Below the pieces are notes generated by a model. It was not told the DNA's origin, ran no database searches, and was given only the letters and a program-made list of their open reading frames with translations. Positions 8,910-16,732 of a stretch of DNA of 47,282 nt are shown here, one piece after another. Where the stretch lies: assembly GCA_027623815.1 (NCBI GenBank), contig JAQBUV010000009.1, forward strand, positions 1 through 47,282, in the 5' to 3' direction. A program made the position numbers and the translations under genes. Position 1 is the first letter of the stretch, and the number at the start of each line of letters is the position of its first letter. This stretch comes from Casp-Chloro-G3 sp002816715 (lineage in GTDB: Bacteria; Chloroflexota; Dehalococcoidia; Lucifugimonadales; UBA3495).

Positions 8910-9953
8910 ATGCTCTCGGATCGCGCTGGCGAAGTCCTAAATATATTGGTAGACGAATACATCAATTCCGCCTTGCCGGTGGCGTCGGATGATATCGCCC
9001 GCCGCTCTCCGCATAAAGTCAGTTCGGCGACCATCCGAAGCACCATGTCCCAACTCACTGAAGAGGGGTACATCTCCCGGCCCCATGTCTCAGCCGGTGC
9101 GGTGCCGTTAAACCGGGCTTACCGTCACTACGTTGAGTCGCTCAAGTCGCCTCTGGAATTACCGGCAGGACTGCGGCAGCAGATCAACCGGCAATTTGAG
9201 GAATCGGAACCCGACGTTGAGTTATGGAGTCGGCAATGCGCCACGATTCTGTCCCGTATTTCGACCAACATGGCGATCGTCACGGTACCGTGGGCCCGGT
9301 CGCCCCGGCTCAAGCAGATTCAATTGGTCTACCTGGAAGAGTACCTGGCCTTGCTGGTGGTGGTCTTGCAGGAAGCCCGGCTGCTCCGGCGCGTGCTGAC
9401 TCTGGAGGAACCCACCACCCAATCCCATCTGAACCAGGCGACCAACCTTTTCAATGAGCGGCTATCTGGTATGGATTATCGTCAGGTTGAAGCTACCCAG
9501 TTGGAGCTTAGCCCGTTGGAGACCAGGGTCAAGAACGAGACCGTGACCATGCTGAGGGACGTCGAAACCGCCAAGTCGCCGGAACATTATATTCATGGCC
9601 TACGCTGGTTGTTGAACCAGCCTGAGTTCTCTCGGGACGGGAGCGCCCGGGGGTTAGTGGAACTCGTGGAAGAGGATATGCTGCTCGGCAGCATTTTGGC
9701 CCAAAGGCCGGAGGCTGATGACGTTGCGGTTTACATTGGAGAAGAGAATCCCGACGAGACGCTACGTTCCTTTGGGATGATTGTCTGTCAGTACGGACTG
9801 TCTCAGCAGGCCACCGGAACCATTTGCGTAATTGGGCCGACCCGTATGGGCTATGCCCAGGCAATTGGCGGCGTTAACTTCCTTTCATCCTTGATGGACC
9901 AGTTAGTGGGCGAACTATACGGCGGTGATCCGGTCCACCATACGAATTCTTAA
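8910..9953 (+). CDS. hrcA: Heat-inducible transcription repressor HrcA (347 aa)
   Basis: It begins with the HrcA winged-helix domain (ILVDEYINSALPVASDDIARR, then KVSSATIRSTMSQLTEEGYI) followed by a GAF-like domain and the C-terminal HrcA region. HrcA represses groE and dnaK operons by binding the CIRCE element. A TATAAT lies at 8772-8777, and a short direct repeat of CCCGTAGTCTT sits just before the start codon. I found no CIRCE (TTAGCACTC-N9-GAGTGCTAA) upstream, so the gene may not be autoregulated by it. The usual partners grpE, dnaK and dnaJ do not follow; polX comes next. Confidence 0.92.
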   Translation: MLSDRAGEVLNILVDEYINSALPVASDDIARRSPHKVSSATIRSTMSQLTEEGYISRPHVSAGAVPLNRAYRHYVESLKSPLELPAGLRQQINRQFEESEPDVELWSRQCATILSRISTNMAIVTVPWARSPRLKQIQLVYLEEYLALLVVVLQEARLLRRVLTLEEPTTQSHLNQATNLFNERLSGMDYRQVEATQLELSPLETRVKNETVTMLRDVETAKSPEHYIHGLRWLLNQPEFSRDGSARGLVELVEEDMLLGSILAQRPEADDVAVYIGEENPDETLRSFGMIVCQYGLSQQATGTICVIGPTRMGYAQAIGGVNFLSSLMDQLVGELYGGDPVHHTNS

Positions 9954-10049
9954 TCCACGCTATACTAGCGCCTGAACCTACCCATATCGTTCCTAGTCTC
10001 TCCCCAAGTAACTGAACTGGGCGACAGCGCCCCTTGGCTGAAAGCGACT

Positions 10050-11843
10050 ATGCCAATTAGTAACGAAGAAGTAGCCGAGCTTTTTGAGAACATGGCGACC
10101 CTTTTGGAAGTGAAGGGCGACACTGTGTTCAAAATCCGCGCCTACCAGCGGGCGGCCAGCACCATTGCCCAACTGCCCTTCTCCCTGGAACAGGCGGTGG
10201 CGGACAACATGGACTTGAAAAAGGTGCCGGGCATTGGCAAGGCAATCAGCGACAAGATTCACGAGCTAATCAGCACCGGCCAGGTCGGAACGTATGAGCG
10301 GTTGAAGTCCGAACTGCCCGCTGGCATCCTGGAAATTATGGGCATCCCCAGCATTGGCCCCAAGACGGCGGCATTGATCGCCAGAGAGCTTAACGTCGGC
10401 TCTGTTGAGGAGTTGGAGCAGGCGATTCAGGATGGCCGACTGGCTGCTCTGCCGGGCTTAGGCCAAAAGACCGCCGACAACATCCTGCGGCATATCCAAT
10501 CTCTGCGCACCAAGGACGACCGGACGCCCATCGGAGATGCCCTGGCCGTCGCTGAAAGAGTCATAGCGGCGTTGCGGGAACGGTGTCCTCACATTGGGCA
10601 GCTCTACCCGGTGGGCAGCCTGCGTCGCTGGGAAGAGACCATTGGCGACATCGACCTGATCGGCACCTCGCCTCACCCAGCAGAAGTCAGTCAAGCTCTG
10701 GTGTCTCTGCCGGAAGTCTTGGAAGTTCTGGCTCATGGCGAGAAGAAGACCAGCGTCGTGGTCAAACCCGGCATCCAGATTGACCTGCGTATCGGCGATG
10801 AAGAATCCTTCGGTGCCCTGCTCCAGTATTTCACCGGCAGTTTACAGCACAACATCCGCCTGCGGGACTACGCCAACCGCATGGGCCTCTCGCTGAACGA
10901 GTACGGCATCACCGACTTGAAGAGCGGCCAGGTCGAAGTATTCCCCAACGAGACCACATTTTATGCCCGCTTGGGCCTGCCCTACATCCCGCCGGAGATC
11001 CGCACCGGCATGGGTGAGTTGGAGGCGGCCCAGCAGGGTACGCTGCCCAACCTGGTCGAGGAATCCGACCTGCGGGGAGACCTGCACCTGCATAGCAACT
11101 GGAGCGACGGCAGCGACCCCATCGAGGTGATGGTGGAGGCGGCGGTGGCCCAGGGATACGAGTACATGGCCCTGACCGACCATTCGGCGGGGTTGGGTAT
11201 CGCCAACGGCCTGTCCATCGAGCGCTTGGAGCAACAGATCAAGCTGCTGCGTTCGCTTCAGGAGCAGTACCCGATAACCATTCTCCGCGGCTCTGAAGTG
11301 GACATTCGCGCCGATGGGCGGCTGGACTATCCCGACGAGTTGCTGTCACAATTGGATGTGGTGGTGGCTTCAGTCCATTCGGCGATGGGCCAAAACCGGG
11401 ACACCATGACCCAGCGGGTGATCAAGGCGATGCAGCATCCTTCAACCACTATCATCGGGCACCTATCTACCCGCCTGATCGGACAGCGAGAGCCGACCCA
11501 GGTTGACGTAGAGGCAGTGCTTCAGGCCGCCCGAGAGACCGGCACAGCTCTGGAGATCAACGCATCGCCGGAGCGTCTCGACCTGAAGGACACCCACGCC
11601 TACCGGGCGCGAGAGTTGGGTGTGCCGCTGGTAATCAACACCGACTCCCACCATCATTCCAGCTTGAGCCAGCGACGGTTTGGCGTTGCGGTGGCCCGTC
11701 GGGCCTGGTGCGAAGCTGGCCACATCCTGAACACAATGAACCGGGAGCAGTTCTTGGCTTATCTGCGGACGCCGAAGCCGGAACGAATCACGCTGTTCGA
11801 TGCCAAGGTATCCCAGTTAAGTAAGCGGGAAGTAACGGTTTGA
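10050..11843 (+). CDS. polX: DNA polymerase X family protein with PHP domain (PolX, 597 aa)
   Basis: Bacterial PolX for gap filling in DNA repair. Order of domains: helix-hairpin-helix N-terminal 8-kDa-like region (FKIRAYQRAA, KKVPGIGKAISDKI), second HhH (IPSIGPKTAALIA), palm with GSLRRWEETIGDIDLIG (the GS and DxD catalytic motif, about residues 190-206) and a third acidic strand (IQIDLRIG). The C-terminal PHP domain (from about residue 345) has DLHLHSNWSDGS, ALTDHSAG and NTDSHHHSS, which are the metal ligands of the 3'-5' exonuclease/AP endonuclease. Length near 580 is typical. It overlaps the next gene by 4 bases. Confidence 0.95.
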   Translation: MPISNEEVAELFENMATLLEVKGDTVFKIRAYQRAASTIAQLPFSLEQAVADNMDLKKVPGIGKAISDKIHELISTGQVGTYERLKSELPAGILEIMGIPSIGPKTAALIARELNVGSVEELEQAIQDGRLAALPGLGQKTADNILRHIQSLRTKDDRTPIGDALAVAERVIAALRERCPHIGQLYPVGSLRRWEETIGDIDLIGTSPHPAEVSQALVSLPEVLEVLAHGEKKTSVVVKPGIQIDLRIGDEESFGALLQYFTGSLQHNIRLRDYANRMGLSLNEYGITDLKSGQVEVFPNETTFYARLGLPYIPPEIRTGMGELEAAQQGTLPNLVEESDLRGDLHLHSNWSDGSDPIEVMVEAAVAQGYEYMALTDHSAGLGIANGLSIERLEQQIKLLRSLQEQYPITILRGSEVDIRADGRLDYPDELLSQLDVVVASVHSAMGQNRDTMTQRVIKAMQHPSTTIIGHLSTRLIGQREPTQVDVEAVLQAARETGTALEINASPERLDLKDTHAYRARELGVPLVINTDSHHHSSLSQRRFGVAVARRAWCEAGHILNTMNREQFLAYLRTPKPERITLFDAKVSQLSKREVTV

Positions 11844-12610
11844 CCCAGGCCAAAGAGCAAATATCGTCGGCCTTTTCCGGCGGCGACTTGGCCCAGCAGG
11901 TGCCTGAGTCGGTGTTGCACTTCAAGTCGGCCCTGGACGCGGGCATGACCTGGTATCAGGCTCTGTTAGAGGCGGTGGGCCTCTGGACTCTGCCCCAGGA
12001 AGTCTACCAGGGGCGCACCTACCAATACCTGATTCGTGGCGAAGCCTTCGATTGGCTGGTGCTGGCGGAGCGTCTCTGCGCCGACCTTGACGGCGCGATA
12101 CCAGCCGAGGAGAAAGAGGCCCTGCTGATGACCGGGCGATTGCCGGAGGAAGTGACCCCTGAAGTGTTCCGAGAGTTGATCGGGGTCACCAAACACGGGG
12201 CCTACCTCAACTACTGGTACGGTGTGGTCTTGGAAGAAGCCCTGCAACTGGCGGTGGAAGAGGAGGTGCGCAAGCGGCATCGTGCCCTCTGCTACCCGGA
12301 CAGCGAGGAATTGGTGGAGCAGGCTTTTACCCACCTGTACGGCAAGAATCGGCGCGACCTGCTGGCGGAATTCCTGAAATCGTCTCGGAGCGCGTCACCG
12401 CTAATTTCCGAAACCCCCGACTCGGATGAGCCGTCATTGTCTTTGACCGAGTTGAAAGAGTTCACCTACTGGCTGTTCAAGCATCGGGTCAACGTCTGGG
12501 ACCCGGCCCGGGTCGCCAGCGACACCCGCAAGGGGCTGCAGCGGATGACCCTGTTGGAGCAGCGCGTGTCCCCCTTCTCCGACGCCGTCCTGGACTTCTC
12601 CCACCGCTAG
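11840..12610 (+). CDS. Unknown conserved-looking protein coupled to polX (256 aa)
   Basis: I do not recognise the family. The start is a TTG at 11840 overlapping the polX stop (TTGA), a typical translational-coupling arrangement. The protein is soluble, acidic and mostly helical, rich in Trp, Leu and Glu. A central part (FDWLVLAERLCADLDG, then KHGAYLNYWYGVVLEEALQL) looks globular; a linker rich in Ser, Pro and Asp follows at about residues 190-205. The tail (ELKEFTYWLFKHRVNVWDP) is again helical. Tight coupling suggests a function tied to PolX repair or simple co-expression. No catalytic motif is evident. Confidence 0.75.
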   Translation: MTQAKEQISSAFSGGDLAQQVPESVLHFKSALDAGMTWYQALLEAVGLWTLPQEVYQGRTYQYLIRGEAFDWLVLAERLCADLDGAIPAEEKEALLMTGRLPEEVTPEVFRELIGVTKHGAYLNYWYGVVLEEALQLAVEEEVRKRHRALCYPDSEELVEQAFTHLYGKNRRDLLAEFLKSSRSASPLISETPDSDEPSLSLTELKEFTYWLFKHRVNVWDPARVASDTRKGLQRMTLLEQRVSPFSDAVLDFSHR

Positions 12611-12735
12611 AGGTTCTGTTTCAACTCCCTTGTTGCACATTGATAATCCTGCCCGGTGTGTTGTAATCTAGCAGGGCGGCAAGGGCCAATCCGGACGCAA
12701 TTATCACTCCAGTCATTCCTTCAGGAGCTTCTCCC

Positions 12736-13830
12736 ATGCTTGAACCGGACTACGACAACATTACCGACATGTCCCAACTCCCCGAATCAGCCTTCACCCC
12801 CCAGCGGCACCGCTCCGGCGACACCGTCGAGGGCGAGATCGTCGGCATTGATGACGAAGGTCTGGTGGTCAGTGTCGGGTTAAAGAACGAGGGCTTGGTG
12901 CCCGTGTTCGAAATGCGCACATTGACTCCGGAGGAGCGTGCCGCCCTCAAGTTGGGCGACCGAATGTTGTTTACCGTAATCGAGGGCGAACGCGGCTCAG
13001 CAATGGCGACACTGTCGCTTGACCAGGCCCGGCAAGTGCAGATGTGGGCCGATTTGCAACAATACCTGACCAGTGGCGACACCATCACCGCCAAGGTCAC
13101 CGGGTACAATCGGGGCGGGCTGGAAGTAGACGTGCGTGGAATTCGGGGGTTTGTGCCCATCTCCCACGTTGCGCCGACCTCAGCCGATGGCCGCGAGAAG
13201 GACTTGGAGGTGCGAGTTGGCGGTCAGGCCCAGTTTAACGTGCTGGAACTGGACGCCGACAACCAGAAGCTGGTGCTGTCGGAGCGGGCGTTGTATCAGG
13301 CACATCGCGACGAGGCCCGGCGGCAGTTCATCGACACGCTGGAAGAGGGCGCGGTGGTCACCGGCAAAGTCTCATCGCTGCGCGGGTTTGGCGCCTTTCT
13401 GAACATCGGCGAGTGCGACGGCCTGATTCCCATCTCCGAGCTTTCCTGGCGGATGCTGCGGTCGCCGGACGAGGTGGTCAGCGTGGGCGACGAGTTGACC
13501 GTGCAAATCCTGAAAGTTGACCGGGAGAACCAGCGCATCAGCCTGAGCCTGAAGCGCACCATGCCCGAACCCTGGGACACGGTGCCCGAGCGTTACAACG
13601 AGGGCGACATAGTCGAGGGCACCATCACCCGCCTGGCCGACTTTGGAGCCTTTGTGCAACTGGAGGACTGGGTAGAAGGGCTGATCCACATCTCCGAGTT
13701 ATCTAACCGTCGAGTAACCGACCCCAAAGAGTGCGTCTACCAGGGCCAGAAGGTCAAGGTGAAGATTCTAAGCATCGACACCGCCAAGCGACGCATGGGC
13801 CTCAGCTACACCAAGGCTTATGGGGTTTAG
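12736..13830 (+). CDS. rpsA: S1-domain RNA-binding protein, ribosomal protein S1-like (364 aa)
   Basis: Four S1 OB-fold domains in tandem, each opening with a G-D/A-x-V-x-G motif: GDTVEGEIVGIDDEG near residue 28, GDTITAKVTGYNRGG near 114, GAVVTGKVSSLRGFGAFL near 203 and GDIVEGTITRLADFGAFV near 290. Domains 3 and 4 are the most canonical (GLIPISELS, GLIHISELS). Four domains and this length match the short S1 proteins of Gram-positive and Chloroflexota lineages rather than the six-domain proteobacterial form. It likely helps mRNA binding at the 30S subunit. Its own promoter region separates it from the upstream gene. Confidence 0.88.
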   Translation: MLEPDYDNITDMSQLPESAFTPQRHRSGDTVEGEIVGIDDEGLVVSVGLKNEGLVPVFEMRTLTPEERAALKLGDRMLFTVIEGERGSAMATLSLDQARQVQMWADLQQYLTSGDTITAKVTGYNRGGLEVDVRGIRGFVPISHVAPTSADGREKDLEVRVGGQAQFNVLELDADNQKLVLSERALYQAHRDEARRQFIDTLEEGAVVTGKVSSLRGFGAFLNIGECDGLIPISELSWRMLRSPDEVVSVGDELTVQILKVDRENQRISLSLKRTMPEPWDTVPERYNEGDIVEGTITRLADFGAFVQLEDWVEGLIHISELSNRRVTDPKECVYQGQKVKVKILSIDTAKRRMGLSYTKAYGV

Positions 13831-13848
13831 GGGGGTGGGTTAAACGCT

Positions 13849-13904
13849 AATATCCCGTTGCCACAAGTGAGCAGCCGATATTAGGTAAGTGGCAACGGGA
13901 TATT
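13849..13904. terminator. 16-bp perfect inverted repeat between convergent genes
   Basis: Arms AATATCCCGTTGCCAC (13849-13864) and its exact complement (13889-13904) are separated by 24 bases. The loop holds GATATTAG, which can also pair with CTAATATC in the 5' arm, so two alternative folds exist. It lies 18 bases after the S1 gene and contains the stop codon region of the opposing PIN gene, as expected of a bidirectional terminator. It also marks one edge of an islet whose other edge has a second large inverted repeat (15241-15341). Confidence 0.5.
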
Positions 13905-14397
13905 TCCAGTCCATTGTGGAACAACTATTTGCAGTGACGGATTACCGACTCGTCCATTAAAACTGAGTAGCCCCGTTTGCTTCCCATCTCCATCATAAGT
14001 GTGCATCGCATCGACTTGAGCGTATCTTGCACAAGCTACATGGACAGAATCAGGGTATTTGATTTGAGGAAATTGCCACGTTATGTCTCGCGCCGCTGCA
14101 GTTCGTGCGGGGTCTACGTGTACTAATTGGAGATATGGCTCGTTGAATAAATCCTCTATCTTCTTGCGTATGTCTGGCGGTACGGGATTAACTGGTGTTC
14201 CAGGTTCCACTTCCGCTCGCACCACTTCAGCGATAGTTATAACTGAAGTAACTATCTGTTATACGCCCATTAATGGCATCGTCAAAAAACCTCTGACAAT
14301 GCCATCTCCGATCAGTGGCTTGGGAAGTCATTAAATTGGAGATCAATGCGATAAAAACACAAGAATCCCAATAAATGCGCCGAGGCCTATTCTGCAT
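13881..14397 (-). pseudogene. PIN-domain ribonuclease-like gene interrupted by a frameshift
   Basis: The C-terminal part reads as a PIN domain with IVTSVITIAEV and KYPDSVHVACARYAQ. Its frame is closed upstream by a stop at 14261-14259. One frame over, the missing N terminus is intact from an ATG at 14397: RIYWDSCVFIALIS (first catalytic Asp) down to FFDDAINGRI. Skipping the single base at 14259 joins both into about 171 aa with a complete PIN layout. The ATG overlaps the end of the upstream 269-aa gene by 11 bases, as in toxin-antitoxin pairs. Either a recent inactivating insertion, programmed frameshifting or an assembly error explains it. Confidence 0.72.
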
Positions 14398-15196
14398 TGC
14401 GAAGTCTCCGGAGATAATCCTCGGCCTCTAGCCCACCAGTAATATCATAGATACCAGAGATATCTTCTGCACTCTTAAACCTGGCTTCTTCAGTAAGTCT
14501 TGAAACGCCCAATACTTGGACAGACCTGACCTCGCCTTTGCGGTTGGTCCTTAAAGTCCCATCGAGTCGCACACGATGCTCGAAGTTATTTATGATTGTA
14601 TTTCTTAACTCAGGTTTGGCTTGCGGGTGTAATTCGCCCTCAATGCGTGTACCCATAACAGGCATCCATAATGCGAATTTGAAGCCAGCAATGGAGTCCA
14701 TTTTGCGTAAATAACCGTCAACTGACCCTTCTATTTCTATACCTGGTCGTAATATGCCTCGCACATTGGCGGATATTACTTCGGTACATTCAAATTGCGT
14801 ACTATCAGTGAATACTTCAACCGACTGCACTCGCTCGCCTAGCCCTCTTACGAGCCCTCTCGCACTTTCTAAGGCTATGTCAGAGAAATACCTTGGTCTA
14901 TCGTCAGTGTGCATCAAGGACATGAGCCCTGATACAGCAAGTTCTACCACATCAAAGCGATTATCTAGGTCGTCCCCTCTAACGACAGGCTCAAGCAAAA
15001 GTTCAGCAGGACTAGAACGGGAAAGACGCCTAATCGCCCAGTCAACAGTTCTCCTGGAATTCTCAGATAACGCCATATCTAGCTCAGTTAAGAGTCGCAC
15101 GAATTGATTAGCGGCGCTCAAAAAGTCCGACGCCATTAGGCTATCGCCTGCTTCGAGTACCCTAACTCCAATTGTTACGTCCCTTTTGCTAGTCAT
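14387..15196 (-). CDS. Unknown 269-aa protein paired with a PIN-domain gene
   Basis: No family recognised. The N-terminal half is helical (FLSAANQFVRLLTELDMAL) and the second half is beta-rich (ILRPGIEIEGSVDGYL, EHRVRLDGTLRTNRKGEVRSVQVLG). No signal peptide or membrane segment. The gene looks more AT-rich than its neighbours, which suggests acquisition by transfer. It overlaps the broken PIN gene by 11 bases, so the two were built as a unit. It could be an oversized antitoxin or regulator of the PIN nuclease, but that is inference from gene order only. Confidence 0.7.
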   Translation of the reverse strand: MTSKRDVTIGVRVLEAGDSLMASDFLSAANQFVRLLTELDMALSENSRRTVDWAIRRLSRSSPAELLLEPVVRGDDLDNRFDVVELAVSGLMSLMHTDDRPRYFSDIALESARGLVRGLGERVQSVEVFTDSTQFECTEVISANVRGILRPGIEIEGSVDGYLRKMDSIAGFKFALWMPVMGTRIEGELHPQAKPELRNTIINNFEHRVRLDGTLRTNRKGEVRSVQVLGVSRLTEEARFKSAEDISGIYDITGGLEAEDYLRRLRNAE

Positions 15197-15240
15197 AAAC
15201 TCGCTACTCTCAGAAGCCCTATAGGGTTGTGGAAATGCCT

Positions 15241-15341
15241 CTAGTACACTCTGGGCTAAATATCTCGGTAGTTTAGCTCACCGAAATTAGCAGCGATGAG
15301 CATATTAAAACTACCGAAAGAACTGCGCGAAGGTGTACTAG
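15241..15341. repeat. Nested inverted repeats upstream of the unknown-PIN pair
   Basis: Outer arms CTAGTACAC (15241-15249) and GTGTACTAG (15333-15341) enclose inner arms TCGGTAGTTT (15265-15274) and AAACTACCGA (15308-15317). All four are exact complements in their pairs. The element spans about 100 bases in the intergenic region upstream of the 269-aa gene. It could be a miniature mobile element, a structured leader or a double operator. Nothing else is visible between 15197 and 15444. Confidence 0.5.
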
Positions 15342-15444
15342 GTATTAACTCATACGAACTGTAGAACTAATATTCTGCAACGTCAATGGCGTATGTTCAG
15401 TATAGTCTCCTGGGAGTGGCTCCGCATTGTTGAAGATAACCCCT

Positions 15445-16464
15445 CTACCCCAACTCTGTAATCAACACCCACATCGGCGCTTTGCCCACATCGTAGGTGT
15501 CCATCCGCTCCAGTTGGCCGCTGCCCTGACTGATGTGGAAGGCGGCCAATTTTCCCGACTCCAGCCCCGCCGAGTATAGGAACCTTCCCTGGGGATCGAT
15601 GGTAAAAGCCCGAGGTATTGGCTCAGTCTCCGCGTGTCCAATCGATTCCAGCCTGCCATTGCCTTGGTTTACCCGATAGCTGGCCATCGTGTTGTGCCCC
15701 CGGTTGGGCGCATAGAGGAATCTTCCCGTCGGGTCGATCTGTATCTGGGCGCAGGAGTTGGGCCCGGCGTAGCCCACCGGCAGAGTGGAAATCGTCTGGA
15801 ACGGGGTCAGCGTTCCCTGGGTCGTGTCAAAGTTGTAGGCGGTTACGCTGCACCCCTGCTCGTTGGAGAAGTAGAGGATGTCCCGGTTGGGGTGAAAGCA
15901 GTAGTGGCGGGGGCCAACCCGGCTCTGTGGCGCAACCTGCGGCGGTGAGTTGGGAGTCAGTTGGCCGGTATTCTCGTCGAACCTGAACTGCCGGATCAGG
16001 TTGGGGCCGCGCCCCGATATGTGGGGCACGAAAACAAACCGGTTGGACGGGTCGGACTGGATGCAATGAGCGCCGGTGGCGGTGTGCACCACCTGCGCCG
16101 GAGTTCCTTGCACGCCGCCGCTGCCAGCGATGGGAAATATCGCCGCTCTGGCCCCCTCATAGTATGACGACAGTAGGAACTTGCCCTTGCGGTCGGTGGA
16201 CAGGTAGCAGGGGCCGGTCTCCAGCTTGGCGGTGGACAGAAAAGACAGGTCTCCGTTGCTCTGGTCGATGGCGTAGCTGGAAATTTCGGGGATACCCCGA
16301 CGGCCCACGTGCAGCACACCCCGGTCTGGGTTGATGGCCAGGGGCGCGGGACGTCCGCTGACCGCCACGTCGCGCAGGTGATTCAACTTGCCGGTGTCCG
16401 GGTCCATCTCGAATATAACAATCTTGTCTTCTTCAGAAACGGTGACGTACATGTAAAATGGCAT
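15445..16464 (-). CDS. Lactonase-family beta-propeller protein (6-phosphogluconolactonase-like, 339 aa)
   Basis: Seven-bladed propeller of the Pgl/YbhE type. Repeats of about 50 residues carry the pattern DPTGRFLYAPNRG, with N-terminal MYVTVSEEDKIVIFEMDPDTG. The family includes 6-phosphogluconolactonase of the pentose phosphate pathway and a number of proteins with unproven substrates. Conserved residues such as H in GARxHCIQSDPSN-like and RHYCFHPN segments are present. No signal peptide, so cytoplasmic. No zwf or gnd gene is nearby, so the substrate stays open. It is divergent from valS. Confidence 0.82.
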   Translation of the reverse strand: MPFYMYVTVSEEDKIVIFEMDPDTGKLNHLRDVAVSGRPAPLAINPDRGVLHVGRRGIPEISSYAIDQSNGDLSFLSTAKLETGPCYLSTDRKGKFLLSSYYEGARAAIFPIAGSGGVQGTPAQVVHTATGAHCIQSDPSNRFVFVPHISGRGPNLIRQFRFDENTGQLTPNSPPQVAPQSRVGPRHYCFHPNRDILYFSNEQGCSVTAYNFDTTQGTLTPFQTISTLPVGYAGPNSCAQIQIDPTGRFLYAPNRGHNTMASYRVNQGNGRLESIGHAETEPIPRAFTIDPQGRFLYSAGLESGKLAAFHISQGSGQLERMDTYDVGKAPMWVLITELG

Positions 16465-16647
16465 TGTGCACCTTCGCTTGATGAGTGTAGTTGTGGGTAT
16501 ATTACCCGCTCGTGGTTAGCTTGTCGAACCATTTGCAGGTGTGGATGTGTAGGGACGCGCCAGAGTGTGCACCGGGGCAAACACTCAGGGAGTTTATCCC
16601 AACCTAACCGCACCCGATAGGCGTCTGTACTGCGCCGATGATATATA

Positions 16648-16698
16648 TTACGATAGTCGTAACGATTAAGCAGTGAACACCTGCCGGATATATTCCGG
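16648..16698. promoter_or_regulatory. Two short palindromes in the valS leader region
   Basis: TTACGA-N3-TCGTAA (16648-16662) and CCGGA-TATAT-TCCGG (16684-16698) lie 35-85 bases before the valS start. Either may be an operator or a small leader hairpin. No T-box core or antiterminator sequence was found, so tRNA-dependent control is not supported. The rest of the 268-base spacer shows nothing recognisable except a fragment, GCTTGTCGAACCAT, of a dispersed repeat near 16516-16534. Confidence 0.3.
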
Positions 16699-16732
16699 TA
16701 GATTTTGCCTTCACTAAGGAAGGACTGAAACC

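Noticed and set aside
14083..14334. Plus-strand frame over the PIN gene
   Set aside because: It lies opposite both halves of a recognisable PIN domain and has no ribosome-binding site or domain.
16465..16732. Possible T-box leader for valS
   Set aside because: No T-box core, antiterminator or specifier-loop layout was visible, only two short palindromes.
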